This document shows positions 20,912 through 30,296 of a stretch of 63,381 nucleotides of DNA, piece by piece. The translations under genes were made by a program, and so were the position numbers. The DNA comes from Phascolarctobacterium_A sp034086985. GTDB lineage: Bacteria; Bacillota; Negativicutes; Acidaminococcales; Acidaminococcaceae. The stretch covers positions 1-63,381 of the forward strand of contig JAXDZG010000018.1 of the NCBI GenBank assembly GCA_034086985.1, given 5' to 3'. Numbering within the stretch: the first letter of the stretch is position 1; each line of letters opens with the position of its first letter. Under the pieces are notes generated by a model. The model was not told where the DNA came from, made no database searches, and was given only the letters and a program-made list of their open reading frames with translations.

Positions 20912-23890
20912 ATGAAACAATGGCAGGATGTTTTCATGAAAAAATTATATCAAAGGGCTCTGGGGATAATGTTCGCACTTTTAGTGCTGTGTGCTGCGCC
21001 AGGTGGTCTGAATGTGTCCCAGGCCGGGCAGCGCCAGACCCTAGACAGATTTGGCTACGTGGAGACCGTTTATGACAACAGCAACGGCTTAGATTCCTCT
21101 GCTGCCAATGACGTTGTCCAGACCCCGGATGGCTTTATCTGGATTGGCACCTATAATGGCCTCACTCGTTACGATGGCACCAGCTTCTATCGCTATCCTG
21201 TGACTAGCGGTATCTACAGCGTGGCCAATCTTTATGTATCCCGAAGGGGTGAGCTCTACATCGGTACCAATGATAGCGGCCTGGCGGTGTACAAGGACAA
21301 TCGCTTCACCTTCTGGCAGCGTAAGGATGGCCTCTCCTCCAATACCATCAGGGACATCGCTGAAAACGAGGAAGGCTTAATGTACATCGGCACCACCGAG
21401 GGCTTGAGCTTTAAAAATAAAGAAGACTATATCACTAGGGAAGCCGACCCTCGCCTAGCTCGTCAGTACATCAAGGAGCTGCATCCGGCGCCGGGCAATA
21501 AGGTCTGTGGTCTGACCAAGGATGGCGCTCTTTTTATCTACAAGGGACAGGAGCTGGCAAGCTATTTTCAAGCCGACCACTTCGCCTTTGGCAACGTGGT
21601 AGCTATGGAGGCAGACCCCTATAGACCGGATGAATACTGGGTAGGCACCACCGGCGACAAGGTCGTAAAAATCAAAATCACCGGCCAAGAGGTGCAGATA
21701 CTTAAAACCATGACCACTGAGGGCAGGTATACCGTCAACGATATGCTGCTGCGTCCTAATGGCTCCCTTTTCGTAACAACTGATAATGGCGTGGGCTATT
21801 TTGACATTAAAGACGACTTCCACGCCATCGATAAAATGCGCTTTAATAACTCCGTGGACACCATCATGGTGGACTACGAGGATAATATGTGGTTTAGCTC
21901 CTCCCGCATGGGCGTGGCTAAGCTCACTTATAATAGCTTTAGGGATATCTTTGCCCTGGCAGGGATTACTCCTAGAGTCGTCAACAGCGTGCTCAAGCAC
22001 AACGGCATCACCTATGTGGCCACCGATAGGGGGCTGCTAACCCTGAAAGGGGAGCAGCGCATCAGTACGCCCATCAGCGAGCTGCTGCGCCACATCCGCA
22101 CCCGCCATGTGTATCTGGATAGCAAGGGCAATCTGTGGTTTGCTACCTATTCCAAGCTAGGCCTTGTCAAATATACTCCCGATGGCACCATCAAGAGCTT
22201 CAGCCGCAAAGATGGCCTGCCCCATGAGCGCACCAGAGTAATCATGGAGGCCAGTGATGGCAGCATCTATGTGGGCACCCGTGATGGCTTAGGTGTTATC
22301 CGCAACGACAAGGTCGTGCAAACCTTCACCGGTCGCAACGGTCTGGCTAATCCTCAGGTGCTGTGTCTCCTAGAGGTTGATGGCAAGATTTATGTGGGCA
22401 CCGATGGTGGCGGCGTCAACATAATTAGGGACGACCAGATCGTCCATACCCTGGACCAGCAGGATGGCCTCAGAGCCGGCGTTATCCTGCGCATAGCTAA
22501 GGATCCTGATCAGGGAGGTATCTGGATCTCCACCGGTAACTCCATTGCCTATTTTAAGGACAGTGAGCTGCATACGATAAATAATTTCCCCAGCACCAAT
22601 AATTTTGATTTTCTCTTCCTGCCAACCGGGGAAATGCTGGTCACCTGCAATCAGGGTGTTTATGTGACCATTGCCTCTAAGCTTCTAAAGGATGGCTCCT
22701 TTGAATATCTCTTGAGCCAGCGGGAGGGCCTCAGTGGCGCCTTAACGGCCAACTCTTTTAACTATATCGAGGGTAACGAAAAACTCTACCTATGCCTGCA
22801 AAATGGCCTCTGTGAGCTGAATTTGGAGAGCCTGGACCAGAGCACCAGCCCTAAAAAGTTCTGCGTGCCCAGCATCAATATCGATGGCGTGGACTATCCT
22901 CTGGACGAGAACAAGCCCCTCAAAATCGCCAGTGACGCCACCCGTATTACCTACAAGGCCTATGTGCTGACCAATACCTTAAATAATGTGATCATGTCCA
23001 CCTATCTGGAGGGCTTTGATCGTGATGTAGAAAAAATCAGCCGCTTCGAGAATAAGGAGCGCACCTATACCAACCTTGCCGGTGGCACCTATAAGCTTCA
23101 CGTGGGCATTTATGATCAGCGCACTGGCAGGCTGAGCCAGGAAAAGGTTTATACCTTGATTAAGGAAAAGAAGCTTTCCGAATATCCCGCCTTTTTCCTA
23201 CTGCCCTTGGGGCTAATTATAGGCCTGCTCTTTGGCAGCTACCGCCTCTATATGCGGCGGCGTTTGCAGCAAATTCAGGCTAAGCAAAGGGAAACCGAAG
23301 AATTCCTAGACCAGGTCATCGGCTCCTTTGCCAAGGCCATTGACCTTAAAGACCACTATACCTGCGGTCACTCCGCTCGCGTGGCCCAATACTCCCGCCT
23401 TTTGGCCGAGGCTATGGGCTGGAGCAAGGAAAGAGTGGATAATCTGTACCGCGTGGCCATGCTCCACGACGTGGGCAAGGTGGTTATTCCCGATGAGATT
23501 TTAAATAAGCGCGGTCCCTTGACCGATGAGGAATACGCCAAGATGAAGGAGCATACCGATATCGGTAACGCCATTTTGGAGGAAATTTCCCGCTTCCCCC
23601 TGATTGCAGTGGGCGCCAAGAGCCATCACGAGCGCTATGACGGACGTGGCTATGGACACCACCTGGCGGGCCACGATATTCCATTGGAAGCACGTATTAT
23701 TGCGGTAGCAGATACCTTTGATGCCATGAATTCTACCCGCGTGTACAGGCCCCACCTGACCAAGGAAAGAATTTTAAGCGAGCTGGAAAAGGCCAAAAAT
23801 ACCCAGCTGGATGGGGAGATTGTGGACCTTTTGCTGCGCTTAATAGCTGAGGGCAAGGTACAAATAACGACCTGTGACGAAGAAATATAG
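20912..23890 (+). CDS. Membrane receptor: secreted beta-propeller with cytoplasmic HD-GYP domain
   Basis: A 992-residue protein. A signal sequence or anchor is at about 9-38. A large outer part has repeated regulator-propeller blades (NDVVQTPDGFIWIGTYNGLTR and many kin). A Y_Y_Y-type domain precedes one membrane helix (about 760-785, FFLLPLGLIIGLLFGSYRLY). A cytoplasmic HD-GYP phosphodiesterase domain (about 805-985) ends it. The HD box HDVGKVVIP is intact, but the GYP motif reads HHERYDGRGYGHHL, so Pro is replaced by Gly. HD-GYP enzymes degrade cyclic di-GMP or related dinucleotides. The outer propeller should sense a ligand, perhaps a carbohydrate. It sits just before a two-component pair. 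Confidence 0.88.
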   Translation: MKQWQDVFMKKLYQRALGIMFALLVLCAAPGGLNVSQAGQRQTLDRFGYVETVYDNSNGLDSSAANDVVQTPDGFIWIGTYNGLTRYDGTSFYRYPVTSGIYSVANLYVSRRGELYIGTNDSGLAVYKDNRFTFWQRKDGLSSNTIRDIAENEEGLMYIGTTEGLSFKNKEDYITREADPRLARQYIKELHPAPGNKVCGLTKDGALFIYKGQELASYFQADHFAFGNVVAMEADPYRPDEYWVGTTGDKVVKIKITGQEVQILKTMTTEGRYTVNDMLLRPNGSLFVTTDNGVGYFDIKDDFHAIDKMRFNNSVDTIMVDYEDNMWFSSSRMGVAKLTYNSFRDIFALAGITPRVVNSVLKHNGITYVATDRGLLTLKGEQRISTPISELLRHIRTRHVYLDSKGNLWFATYSKLGLVKYTPDGTIKSFSRKDGLPHERTRVIMEASDGSIYVGTRDGLGVIRNDKVVQTFTGRNGLANPQVLCLLEVDGKIYVGTDGGGVNIIRDDQIVHTLDQQDGLRAGVILRIAKDPDQGGIWISTGNSIAYFKDSELHTINNFPSTNNFDFLFLPTGEMLVTCNQGVYVTIASKLLKDGSFEYLLSQREGLSGALTANSFNYIEGNEKLYLCLQNGLCELNLESLDQSTSPKKFCVPSINIDGVDYPLDENKPLKIASDATRITYKAYVLTNTLNNVIMSTYLEGFDRDVEKISRFENKERTYTNLAGGTYKLHVGIYDQRTGRLSQEKVYTLIKEKKLSEYPAFFLLPLGLIIGLLFGSYRLYMRRRLQQIQAKQRETEEFLDQVIGSFAKAIDLKDHYTCGHSARVAQYSRLLAEAMGWSKERVDNLYRVAMLHDVGKVVIPDEILNKRGPLTDEEYAKMKEHTDIGNAILEEISRFPLIAVGAKSHHERYDGRGYGHHLAGHDIPLEARIIAVADTFDAMNSTRVYRPHLTKERILSELEKAKNTQLDGEIVDLLLRLIAEGKVQITTCDEEI

Positions 23891-24015
23891 CTTTCAGTAG
23901 GCAAACCTTGATAAAACGGCCACTTTTTGGTGAATGTTTTGTGAACATAGCTAAACTTTAAGAGATTTTGTGATATAATAATTAACAACATCATGTAATG
24001 TCAGGAGTGATTGCT

Positions 24016-24714
24016 ATGACAAAGCAAAAAATTTTGATTGCTGATGATGAAGCGCAGATTCGTGAGATTTTGAAAATCTATTTTGAAAAGGAAGGCTTCG
24101 AGGTGATCGAGGCCGAGGATGGCGCTGCTGCTATTTTAAAGGTGCAATCAGAAAAACCCGATATTTTGCTTTTGGATATAATGATGCCTGTGCTTGATGG
24201 CATCGAGGTATGCAAGCAGGTACGCAAGATTAGCGAGCTGCCCATTATTATGGTTACTGCCAAGGATGATGACGACGACCGCATTCTGGGTCTGGAGATT
24301 GGCGCAGATGATTATATCACTAAGCCCTTCAACTCCCGTGAGGTTGTGGCCAGGGTCAAGGCAGTGCTTCGCCGGGCCGGCACCCAGGAGAAAAAAGGTG
24401 ACTCCTCTCGCATTGTCTACGATGGTCTCGTCATCGATATGGACCAATACCAGGTTACTGCCTTTGGCAACAAGATGACCTTTACCACTAAGGAAATGGA
24501 GCTCCTCTGGTGCTTAGCCTCTAATCCGGGCAAGGCCTTCAGCCGTAACCAGCTGCTAGAGACCATCTGGGGTTATTCCTACTACGGCGATACCCGTACC
24601 GTGGATACCCATATTAAGCGTATTCGCCAAAAGCTCAATATTCCTGAGAACTCCAAATGGGATATTACCACAATTTGGGGCGTTGGCTATAAGTTTGAAA
24701 TCAAGGATAAATAA
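24016..24714 (+). CDS. OmpR/PhoB-family response regulator
   Basis: A 232-residue protein starting at the ATG after AGGAGTG; an ATG at 23998 overlaps the ribosome site. Receiver domain: ADDEAQIREIL (acidic pocket), LLLDIMMP (phospho-Asp, about residue 54), MVTAKDD and YITKPF (Lys). The C-terminal winged helix has FTTKEMELLWCLASNPGKAF, then SRNQLLETIWGY and TRTVDTHIKRIRQKL. It is a DNA-binding transcription factor switched by the kinase encoded six bases downstream. Confidence 0.95.
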   Translation: MTKQKILIADDEAQIREILKIYFEKEGFEVIEAEDGAAAILKVQSEKPDILLLDIMMPVLDGIEVCKQVRKISELPIIMVTAKDDDDDRILGLEIGADDYITKPFNSREVVARVKAVLRRAGTQEKKGDSSRIVYDGLVIDMDQYQVTAFGNKMTFTTKEMELLWCLASNPGKAFSRNQLLETIWGYSYYGDTRTVDTHIKRIRQKLNIPENSKWDITTIWGVGYKFEIKDK

Positions 24715-24720
24715 TTTAGC

Positions 24721-26268
24721 ATGAAAAAGTCCCTCAGTACCCGCCTGATGTATAGCTTCATGGTTATTATAGTCATCGTGGTGGTGGGAATTACGGCAGG
24801 TATTTCCTATTTGATTGCTGACTATTTCTTTGAAATCAAGGAGCAGGAGCTGACCGATAAGGGGCATGAGATGGGTGAGACCATTGAAGCCTTTATTCGC
24901 ATGGACGATAAGAATATGCTCTATCGCTATATTATCGCTGTGGACCGCCTGGTCGGAGCTCGCATCTGGCTGTTTGATGATAATTATGAGCTGATTGCGG
25001 CCTCCTATTATGATGGCCCGGAAAAGGCCGACGAGCCCGATTCCTTAAGGCAGTTTATGAAGTATGGCGTGCCTTCACCCAGCGAGCTCAAAAATAACGC
25101 TCAGAAGCTGGATAAGGATATTAAAGAAAGTGGCATTTCCTATCGCATCAGAATCATTTTACATGATATATACGCAGGCCAATCCTTTAAATCGCAGATT
25201 TTCCATCCCCATTACAAGGAGCAGGTTATTTTAGTGGGCGTGCCCTATAAAACCGCCAACGGTAAGACAGGCGCCATTTTAATGATTGAACCGCTCAGTG
25301 GCTTTGAAAAATTCCTGCGTAATGTTTACATTTACATAACAGCTGTGGGCATTATTGCCCTTTTAATAAGCCTCTTCCTGGTGAAGAAATTGTCCCGCAA
25401 GATTATTAAGCCTGTGCAGGAGATGAAGGATAGCGCCATGGCCATGGCCTCCGGCGACTACAGCCGCAGACTCCTGGTGCAGGGCGAGGATGAGATTGCC
25501 GAGCTGGCTGGCTCCTTGAACTCTCTGGGCAGCGATTTAAGCGCCTACATTGCCAAGATGGAGCGCACGGAAAAAATCCGCCGCGACTTCGTGGCCAATG
25601 TATCCCATGAGCTGCGTACGCCCATCACTATTATCCGTGGCTATAATGAGGCTATCAGTGATGGCATGGTGACGGACCCTGAAGTGCTACAGCGTTATCG
25701 TACCCTGATTAATGAAGAAACGGTGCGCCTAGAGCGCATGGTGCGGGAGCTGTTGGATATCAGCAGACTGGAATCCAGTGATCCCCTGGATACTAATAAT
25801 ATGGATGAGCTGCCCCTAGCCGTTATCATCCGTAATGTGGCCGAAAAATTGAGCGTGAAGGCAGTGAAGCGCAAGGTTATTTTTAACGTACATGCCGACG
25901 AAAGCATCAAAATTTTGGGCGATGGGGACCAATTGGTGCAATTAATTATGATTTTAGGCGATAATGCCTTGAAATATTCGCCAGAAAATGGTACTGTATC
26001 AATAGGCGCAAATAAACTTGCCGATGGCAGTGTTTTGCTCAAGGTTTCCGATCAGGGTCCTGGTATCCCCGAAGCAGAGATACCTTTCATTTGGGAGCGC
26101 TTCTACAAGGTAGAAAAATCCCATTGTCGCTCCGTGCCCGGTACCGGCCTTGGCCTTGCCATTGCTAAGGAGATTATTCGTGTCCATGGCGCTAGCGCCG
26201 AAGTAATAAGCAAATGTGGCTTAGGAACCACATTTGAAATAAAATTTCCAAAGGATAAGGTAGTATGA
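24721..26268 (+). CDS. Membrane sensor histidine kinase
   Basis: A 515-residue protein with two membrane helices (about 12-34 and 202-222) around a ~165-residue external sensor domain. A HAMP linker (KIIKPVQEMKDSAMAMASGDY) follows. The dimerisation helix has the phosphorylated His in FVANVSHELRTPITII. The ATPase domain shows N (DNALKYSP), G1 (DQGPGIP) and G2 (GTGLGLAIAK) boxes. It phosphorylates the regulator just upstream. The signal is unknown; the arrangement is like PhoR/ResE-type envelope sensors. The stop overlaps the yqeG start by four bases, so sensor and the following genes form one transcript. Confidence 0.94.
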   Translation: MKKSLSTRLMYSFMVIIVIVVVGITAGISYLIADYFFEIKEQELTDKGHEMGETIEAFIRMDDKNMLYRYIIAVDRLVGARIWLFDDNYELIAASYYDGPEKADEPDSLRQFMKYGVPSPSELKNNAQKLDKDIKESGISYRIRIILHDIYAGQSFKSQIFHPHYKEQVILVGVPYKTANGKTGAILMIEPLSGFEKFLRNVYIYITAVGIIALLISLFLVKKLSRKIIKPVQEMKDSAMAMASGDYSRRLLVQGEDEIAELAGSLNSLGSDLSAYIAKMERTEKIRRDFVANVSHELRTPITIIRGYNEAISDGMVTDPEVLQRYRTLINEETVRLERMVRELLDISRLESSDPLDTNNMDELPLAVIIRNVAEKLSVKAVKRKVIFNVHADESIKILGDGDQLVQLIMILGDNALKYSPENGTVSIGANKLADGSVLLKVSDQGPGIPEAEIPFIWERFYKVEKSHCRSVPGTGLGLAIAKEIIRVHGASAEVISKCGLGTTFEIKFPKDKVV

Positions 26269-26783
26269 TTTTAAAGTATGTTTGTCCCGATTACAGAGTA
26301 AAAAGTATTTTTGACATTTCTCCCAAATGGTTAAAGCGTAATGGCTACATGAAGATTGTTGTGGATATCGACAACACTCTGCTGCCCCGCGATAAGAATT
26401 TAGTAGGTCCTCGTGCTATGACCTGGATTCGTCAGCTGCATCAGCTGGGCATCAATGTAGCCTTGATTAGTAATAACGGTGGCGACCGTATTAAGGCTAT
26501 AACCCGCCAGACCAATTTGGGTACCATTATGCGTGCAGCAAAGCCCATGCCCATGGCCTATAAGCAAATCACCAAAGCTATGGGCGGCGGCAAAATCCTC
26601 TTCATCGGCGATCAGCTGATGACGGACGTTTTGGGTGCCAAGATTGCTGGTCATCCCGTTGTTTGGGTACAATCCCTGGGCGGTAAGGAGCATTTTATTA
26701 CCCGCTGCACTCGCAAGCTGGAAAAATTCTTTGCAGGTCGTTTAGTCAAGAACAATATGATGCCTAAGGAGCGCGTATTATGA
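26265..26783 (+). CDS. yqeG: YqeG-family HAD phosphatase
   Basis: A 172-residue class IIIA HAD phosphatase. The catalytic box is IVVDIDNTLLPRD (nucleophile Asp plus Asp), then LISNNGGDR (Thr/Ser motif), a Lys in AAKPMP, and FIGDQLMTDVLGAK (metal-binding Asp pair). Family members dephosphorylate small substrates such as phosphatidylglycerol phosphate in some lineages; the substrate here is not shown. Starts inside the kinase stop (ATGA) and overlaps the next gene by four bases. Confidence 0.9.
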   Translation: MILKYVCPDYRVKSIFDISPKWLKRNGYMKIVVDIDNTLLPRDKNLVGPRAMTWIRQLHQLGINVALISNNGGDRIKAITRQTNLGTIMRAAKPMPMAYKQITKAMGGGKILFIGDQLMTDVLGAKIAGHPVVWVQSLGGKEHFITRCTRKLEKFFAGRLVKNNMMPKERVL

Positions 26784-27556
26784 AAATTGCCCTGCTGCAG
26801 CTAGCTATTCTCGAAAAGAATAAGGAAGCCAATGTGGCTCACGGTCTGCAGCTGGTGCGTGAGTACGCGCCCGAATACGACTTACTGGTGCTGCCGGAGG
26901 TGTGGACCACGGGCTATAGCCTGGGCCATCTGGACACCGAAGCCGAAACGGAGGATTCACCGGTTTTGGCCGAGCTGCAAAGGCTTGCAGCGGAGCACAG
27001 CTGCGCCATCATTGCCGGCTCCGTGCCCATGCGCAGGGAGGGCAAGGTGTACAACACCTCTGTAGCCATCGATAAGTCCGGCACCATTGTGAATATGTAC
27101 GATAAGGTACATCTATTTGGCCTCTTTAATGAGGAGCGCTTTTTTGCTCCGGGCAATAATTTTAAGGCCTATGATTTAGATGGTGTGTGCTGTGGCTCCA
27201 CCATTTGCTACGATATGCGCTTCCCTGAATTATTCCGCCATCTGGCGCTGCAGGGAGCGCAAATCATCTTCTGTCCTGCCGAATGGCCCACGGCCCGCGG
27301 CGATATCTGGCGCCTGTTGGCCCAGGCTCGCGCTGCAGAAAACCACACCTTTGTGGTAGCCGTAAACTGCGCCGGTGTCTTTAAGGGTGCGCCCTTTTAT
27401 GGTCATTCCATGGTCATTGCTCCCAGCGGTAAGATTGTGGCTGAGGCTGGCAGTGAGGAAGAAATTATTTCCTGTGAGCTTGATTTGGCAGAGATTGCCA
27501 AGGTGCGCGCAAGGCTCAACGCATTGGCCGATGTGCGCAAGGAGTTGATTCACTAA
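26780..27556 (+). CDS. Carbon-nitrogen hydrolase (nitrilase superfamily, omega-amidase-like)
   Basis: A 258-residue protein with the full Glu-Lys-Cys triad: LPEVWTTGY (Glu, about 41), YDKVHLFG (Lys, about 112) and STICYDMRFPELFR (Cys, about 147). The layout is closest to YafV/omega-amidase-type enzymes, which hydrolyse omega-amides such as 2-oxoglutaramate. A closing strand GHSMVIAPSGKIVAE is typical. Coupled by overlap with yqeG before it, and by one base (TAATG) with the dipeptidase after it. Confidence 0.9.
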   Translation: MKIALLQLAILEKNKEANVAHGLQLVREYAPEYDLLVLPEVWTTGYSLGHLDTEAETEDSPVLAELQRLAAEHSCAIIAGSVPMRREGKVYNTSVAIDKSGTIVNMYDKVHLFGLFNEERFFAPGNNFKAYDLDGVCCGSTICYDMRFPELFRHLALQGAQIIFCPAEWPTARGDIWRLLAQARAAENHTFVVAVNCAGVFKGAPFYGHSMVIAPSGKIVAEAGSEEEIISCELDLAEIAKVRARLNALADVRKELIH

Positions 27557-28611
27557 TGCATTATAAAAATTTGCTGGCCGGCTTGGCAGCCGGTCTGCTT
27601 TTGTGTGCCCAAGCAGGCCTAAGTATGGCCCTGGCAGCGGTGCCACCGGATGCGCCCAAAGATGTGAAGCATATTCTGGGCTTTTATTATGGCAATGGGG
27701 AGAACATTCTCATCCGCGAAAAGGGTGGTCGCTTAGAGCTCTTGTATCGCTATACCAATCAGGATAAAGCCTTTGGTGGCGCCAACGTTTATCCTCTGGT
27801 GAAGGAGCATTTTGACTCCTATACCTTGAACGAGGCAGGCCCTATGACCAGCTCCGAGTCCACGGTGCGCTTCGAGCGCGACGGGGACGGCTATGGCATA
27901 GCCTGCCGGGTGGGCGGGCATGTCTATACCCGCGCCTTTATGGGTAGGGGCACGGGTGAGAGGGGCAAGGCTTTGCGCTTTGCGCCGCACTCCGAGGCGG
28001 AGTGGAACCAGCTGCGGGCGCAGGCCGCAGCGGCACCGATGCCGGCAGCGCTGGCCGCAGGCCAGCAGGTGGAGCTAGTGGATGCTAGCACTATCGCCGG
28101 GGTGCAGGTGGACTCTCGCTATGGGCGTAGCGATAACTGCTTTGGTGCGCCTTTATATACGAGCGTAAAGCTTTATGTGGGCCGTGAGGCAGCCGCAGCC
28201 TTGGACAAAGTCCAGCGGCATCTGGCGGCCTATGGCTATGGCCTAGTGCTGTGGGATGCCTATAGGCCCTGGAGCGTCAGCAAGCTGGCCAATTTGGCCC
28301 TGCCAGCTGACAAGAAGGGCCTTTTGGAGGACCCTGAGAAGAAGGGCAGCGCTCACAACACCGGCAACGCCGTGGATGTGAGCCTGTATGATTTGGCCAC
28401 CGGCGAGCAGCTGGAGATGATCTCGGAATTTGACGAGCCCTCCTTTAGGCAGTTCGCCAGCTATGCTGGCGGCACCAGCCGACAGCGCTACCTGCGTGAC
28501 CTTCTGCGTGATGTCATGGAGCTTTACGACTTCAAGGGCATCGAGATGGAATGGTGGCATTTTGATTATAAGCCTAGCACCAGCTGGGCTCATTTAAATG
28601 TGAATATGTAA
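27556..28611 (+). CDS. Exported D-alanyl-D-alanine dipeptidase, VanX/DdpX type
   Basis: A 351-residue protein. Signal peptide at 1-28 (GLAAGLLLCAQAGLSMALAA). Residues about 35-160 form an unrecognised N-terminal domain with beta-rich repeats. The C-terminal part, about 175-351, is a M15D dipeptidase: LVLWDAYRPWSVSKLA (Arg of the active site), SAHNTGNAVDVSLYD (zinc His and Asp) and IEMEWWHFDYKP (catalytic Glu, zinc His). It should cleave D-Ala-D-Ala or similar cell-wall peptides outside the membrane. The extra N-terminal domain makes it longer than classic VanX (~200 residues). There are no vanA/vanH genes nearby, so a resistance role is unlikely. Confidence 0.88.
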   Translation: MHYKNLLAGLAAGLLLCAQAGLSMALAAVPPDAPKDVKHILGFYYGNGENILIREKGGRLELLYRYTNQDKAFGGANVYPLVKEHFDSYTLNEAGPMTSSESTVRFERDGDGYGIACRVGGHVYTRAFMGRGTGERGKALRFAPHSEAEWNQLRAQAAAAPMPAALAAGQQVELVDASTIAGVQVDSRYGRSDNCFGAPLYTSVKLYVGREAAAALDKVQRHLAAYGYGLVLWDAYRPWSVSKLANLALPADKKGLLEDPEKKGSAHNTGNAVDVSLYDLATGEQLEMISEFDEPSFRQFASYAGGTSRQRYLRDLLRDVMELYDFKGIEMEWWHFDYKPSTSWAHLNVNM

Positions 28612-28631
28612 TTTTTTACGAGGTGACAAAA

Positions 28632-28973
28632 ATGAACGTATACGATAACGCAAACGAATTGGCAAAGGCAATGCGCGAAAGCCATGAATTCAAAAAGTTA
28701 AAGGAAGCAACTGCTGTTTTAAATAAGGATGAAAACGCCAAGAAAATGGTCAACGAATTCCTGTCCTTGAACCAACAAGCAGAAATGGACAAATATCAGG
28801 GCAAGGAGCCTAGCAAGGAAACCACCGACAAGATCCAAAAGCTCTATGGCATTCTGTCCCTGAACCAAGATGCTATGCAATATCTGAACTCCTTTATGCG
28901 CTTTCAGATGATGCTGGCTGATGTAACCAACTCCATTCAAGACGTTGTGAAGGAAGCAATGGGTGAAAAATAA
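28632..28973 (+). CDS. YlbF/YmcA-family protein
   Basis: A 113-residue, all-helical acidic protein starting at the ATG after GAGGTGACAAAA. The pattern (VYDNANELAKAMRESHEF, then KKMVNEFLSLNQQAEMDKYQ and LNQDAMQYLNSFMRFQMML) is that of YlbF/YmcA proteins. In Bacillus these act with YaaT as a complex influencing RNase Y mRNA processing and development. The start of murB overlaps its stop (TAATG). Confidence 0.9.
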   Translation: MNVYDNANELAKAMRESHEFKKLKEATAVLNKDENAKKMVNEFLSLNQQAEMDKYQGKEPSKETTDKIQKLYGILSLNQDAMQYLNSFMRFQMMLADVTNSIQDVVKEAMGEK

Positions 28974-29875
28974 TGGATTTTGAGGCTATTTTTGCAGGCT
29001 GCACGGCTCGGCCATTATTATTGGCCGAGCCCATGGCCAAGCACACCTCCTTTCGCATTGGCGGCCCTGCAGACGCGCTGGCCCAGCCTTCCGACGAGGC
29101 AGAGCTGGCAGCGCTGCTACAAAGGGCCGCAGAGCACGCTGTGCCCGTGACCTTAGTGGGCAATGGCTCCAACCTTTTGGTGCGGGACAAGGGCATTCGT
29201 GGCCTTGTCATCAAGCTGAGCAATGCCTTCGCTGACATTGCAGTTGAGGGCAATACTATTACCTTTGGCAGCGGTGTCTCCTTGGCCATGGCTTCCAAAA
29301 AGGCAGCTAGCCTATCCTTGAGCGGTATGGAGTTCGCCGTGGGCATTCCCGGAACCATTGGCGGTGCAGTGTATATGAATGCGGGCGCCTACGATGGGGA
29401 GATGGCCAAGGTGGTAAGCTCTGTGCGTGTTATGGATGGGCAGGGCAAGGTAAAGGAGCTGGCGGCTAGCCAGCTGGACTTTGCTTATCGCCATACAGCA
29501 TTGCAAAATAGTGGTCTTATTGTGACCGGTGTAACGGTGTGCTTAAAGCCCGGCGAAGCCGAGGCTATTGCTACCAAGATGGCCGATTTTAGCCAGCGTC
29601 GCATAAGCAAGCAGCCCTTGGAGCTGCCCAGCGCCGGTAGTATGTTCAAGCGTCCGCCTGGCTATTTCGCAGGCACCCTTATTGAGCAGACGGGCCTGAA
29701 GGGCTACACTGTGGGCGGGGCCCAGGTTTCTAAGAAGCACGCGGGCTTTGTGGTGAATATTGGCGGTGCTACCGCTAGCGACGTGCTGCAGCTCATCAGC
29801 GACGTGCAAAATAAGGTTTTTGCAGCCCACGGCGTGCATCTAGAGCCAGAGGTGCTGGTTTTAGGGGAAGAATAA
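28973..29875 (+). CDS. murB: UDP-N-acetylenolpyruvoylglucosamine reductase
   Basis: A flavoenzyme that makes UDP-N-acetylmuramate in peptidoglycan synthesis. 300 residues, type IIb length. FAD-domain landmarks: HTSFRIGGPADALAQP, LVGNGSNLLVRDKGIRG, GIPGTIGGAVYMNAGAYDGE; then the substrate loop YRHTALQ, the catalytic Ser in LPSAGSMFKRPPG, and the late Glu in HGVHLEPEVLVLG. All key residues are present. It is coupled to ylbF in what appears to be one cell-envelope transcript starting at the two-component genes. Confidence 0.96.
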   Translation: MDFEAIFAGCTARPLLLAEPMAKHTSFRIGGPADALAQPSDEAELAALLQRAAEHAVPVTLVGNGSNLLVRDKGIRGLVIKLSNAFADIAVEGNTITFGSGVSLAMASKKAASLSLSGMEFAVGIPGTIGGAVYMNAGAYDGEMAKVVSSVRVMDGQGKVKELAASQLDFAYRHTALQNSGLIVTGVTVCLKPGEAEAIATKMADFSQRRISKQPLELPSAGSMFKRPPGYFAGTLIEQTGLKGYTVGGAQVSKKHAGFVVNIGGATASDVLQLISDVQNKVFAAHGVHLEPEVLVLGEE

Positions 29876-29895
29876 GGCGTAAGGGAGAAGTTTAC

Positions 29896-30285
29896 GTGGA
29901 TAATTTATTAAACGATCAGGAAATACATATGCTGGGCCTGCAGGCCTTAATTCCGTGGCTGGAAAGTCATAATTTCGTAGTGGATTATGTGCAACCGGAA
30001 AAATGCGCTGTGCCCCATGTTTTTGCCAAAAGCGGGGAGCTGCTCACGGTGATTGTGGCTGCTACGGATATGTATCCTAAAAAAGGCATGGTTACTGAGG
30101 CTGATAAGGCTGCTGCTTTGAAGGTGGCTAACGAGCTGCAGGGCTTTTGCGCCGTGGCCTCCATTGGCCTCGTAAATGTGGATGGTATCGAAGCTGGGGA
30201 TAAGGATTTGATGGGCAAGGCCGCTAGAGATGGTCATTATAAGGCTGATTTTAAGGGCCTGGAATACATCCAATTTGAGAGCTGA
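29896..30285 (+). CDS. Hypothetical protein, 129 residues
   Basis: No family recognised. It starts at GTG with a GGGAGAAG site. Soluble mixed alpha/beta pattern (LQALIPWLESHNFVVDYV; ELLTVIVAATDMYPKKGMV; GFCAVASIGLVNV). It resembles a small ligand-binding or PAS-sized domain. It lies between murB and the ferredoxin-nitroreductase, with short spacing to both. Confidence 0.65.
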   Translation: MDNLLNDQEIHMLGLQALIPWLESHNFVVDYVQPEKCAVPHVFAKSGELLTVIVAATDMYPKKGMVTEADKAAALKVANELQGFCAVASIGLVNVDGIEAGDKDLMGKAARDGHYKADFKGLEYIQFES

Positions 30286-30296
30286 GGTGTGTGACT

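Noticed and set aside
27556..28611. Vancomycin-resistance operon
   Set aside because: VanX-like catalytic motifs are present, but there is no vanH, vanA/B ligase or VanS/VanR-specific pair. The linked genes are yqeG, an amidase, ylbF and murB.
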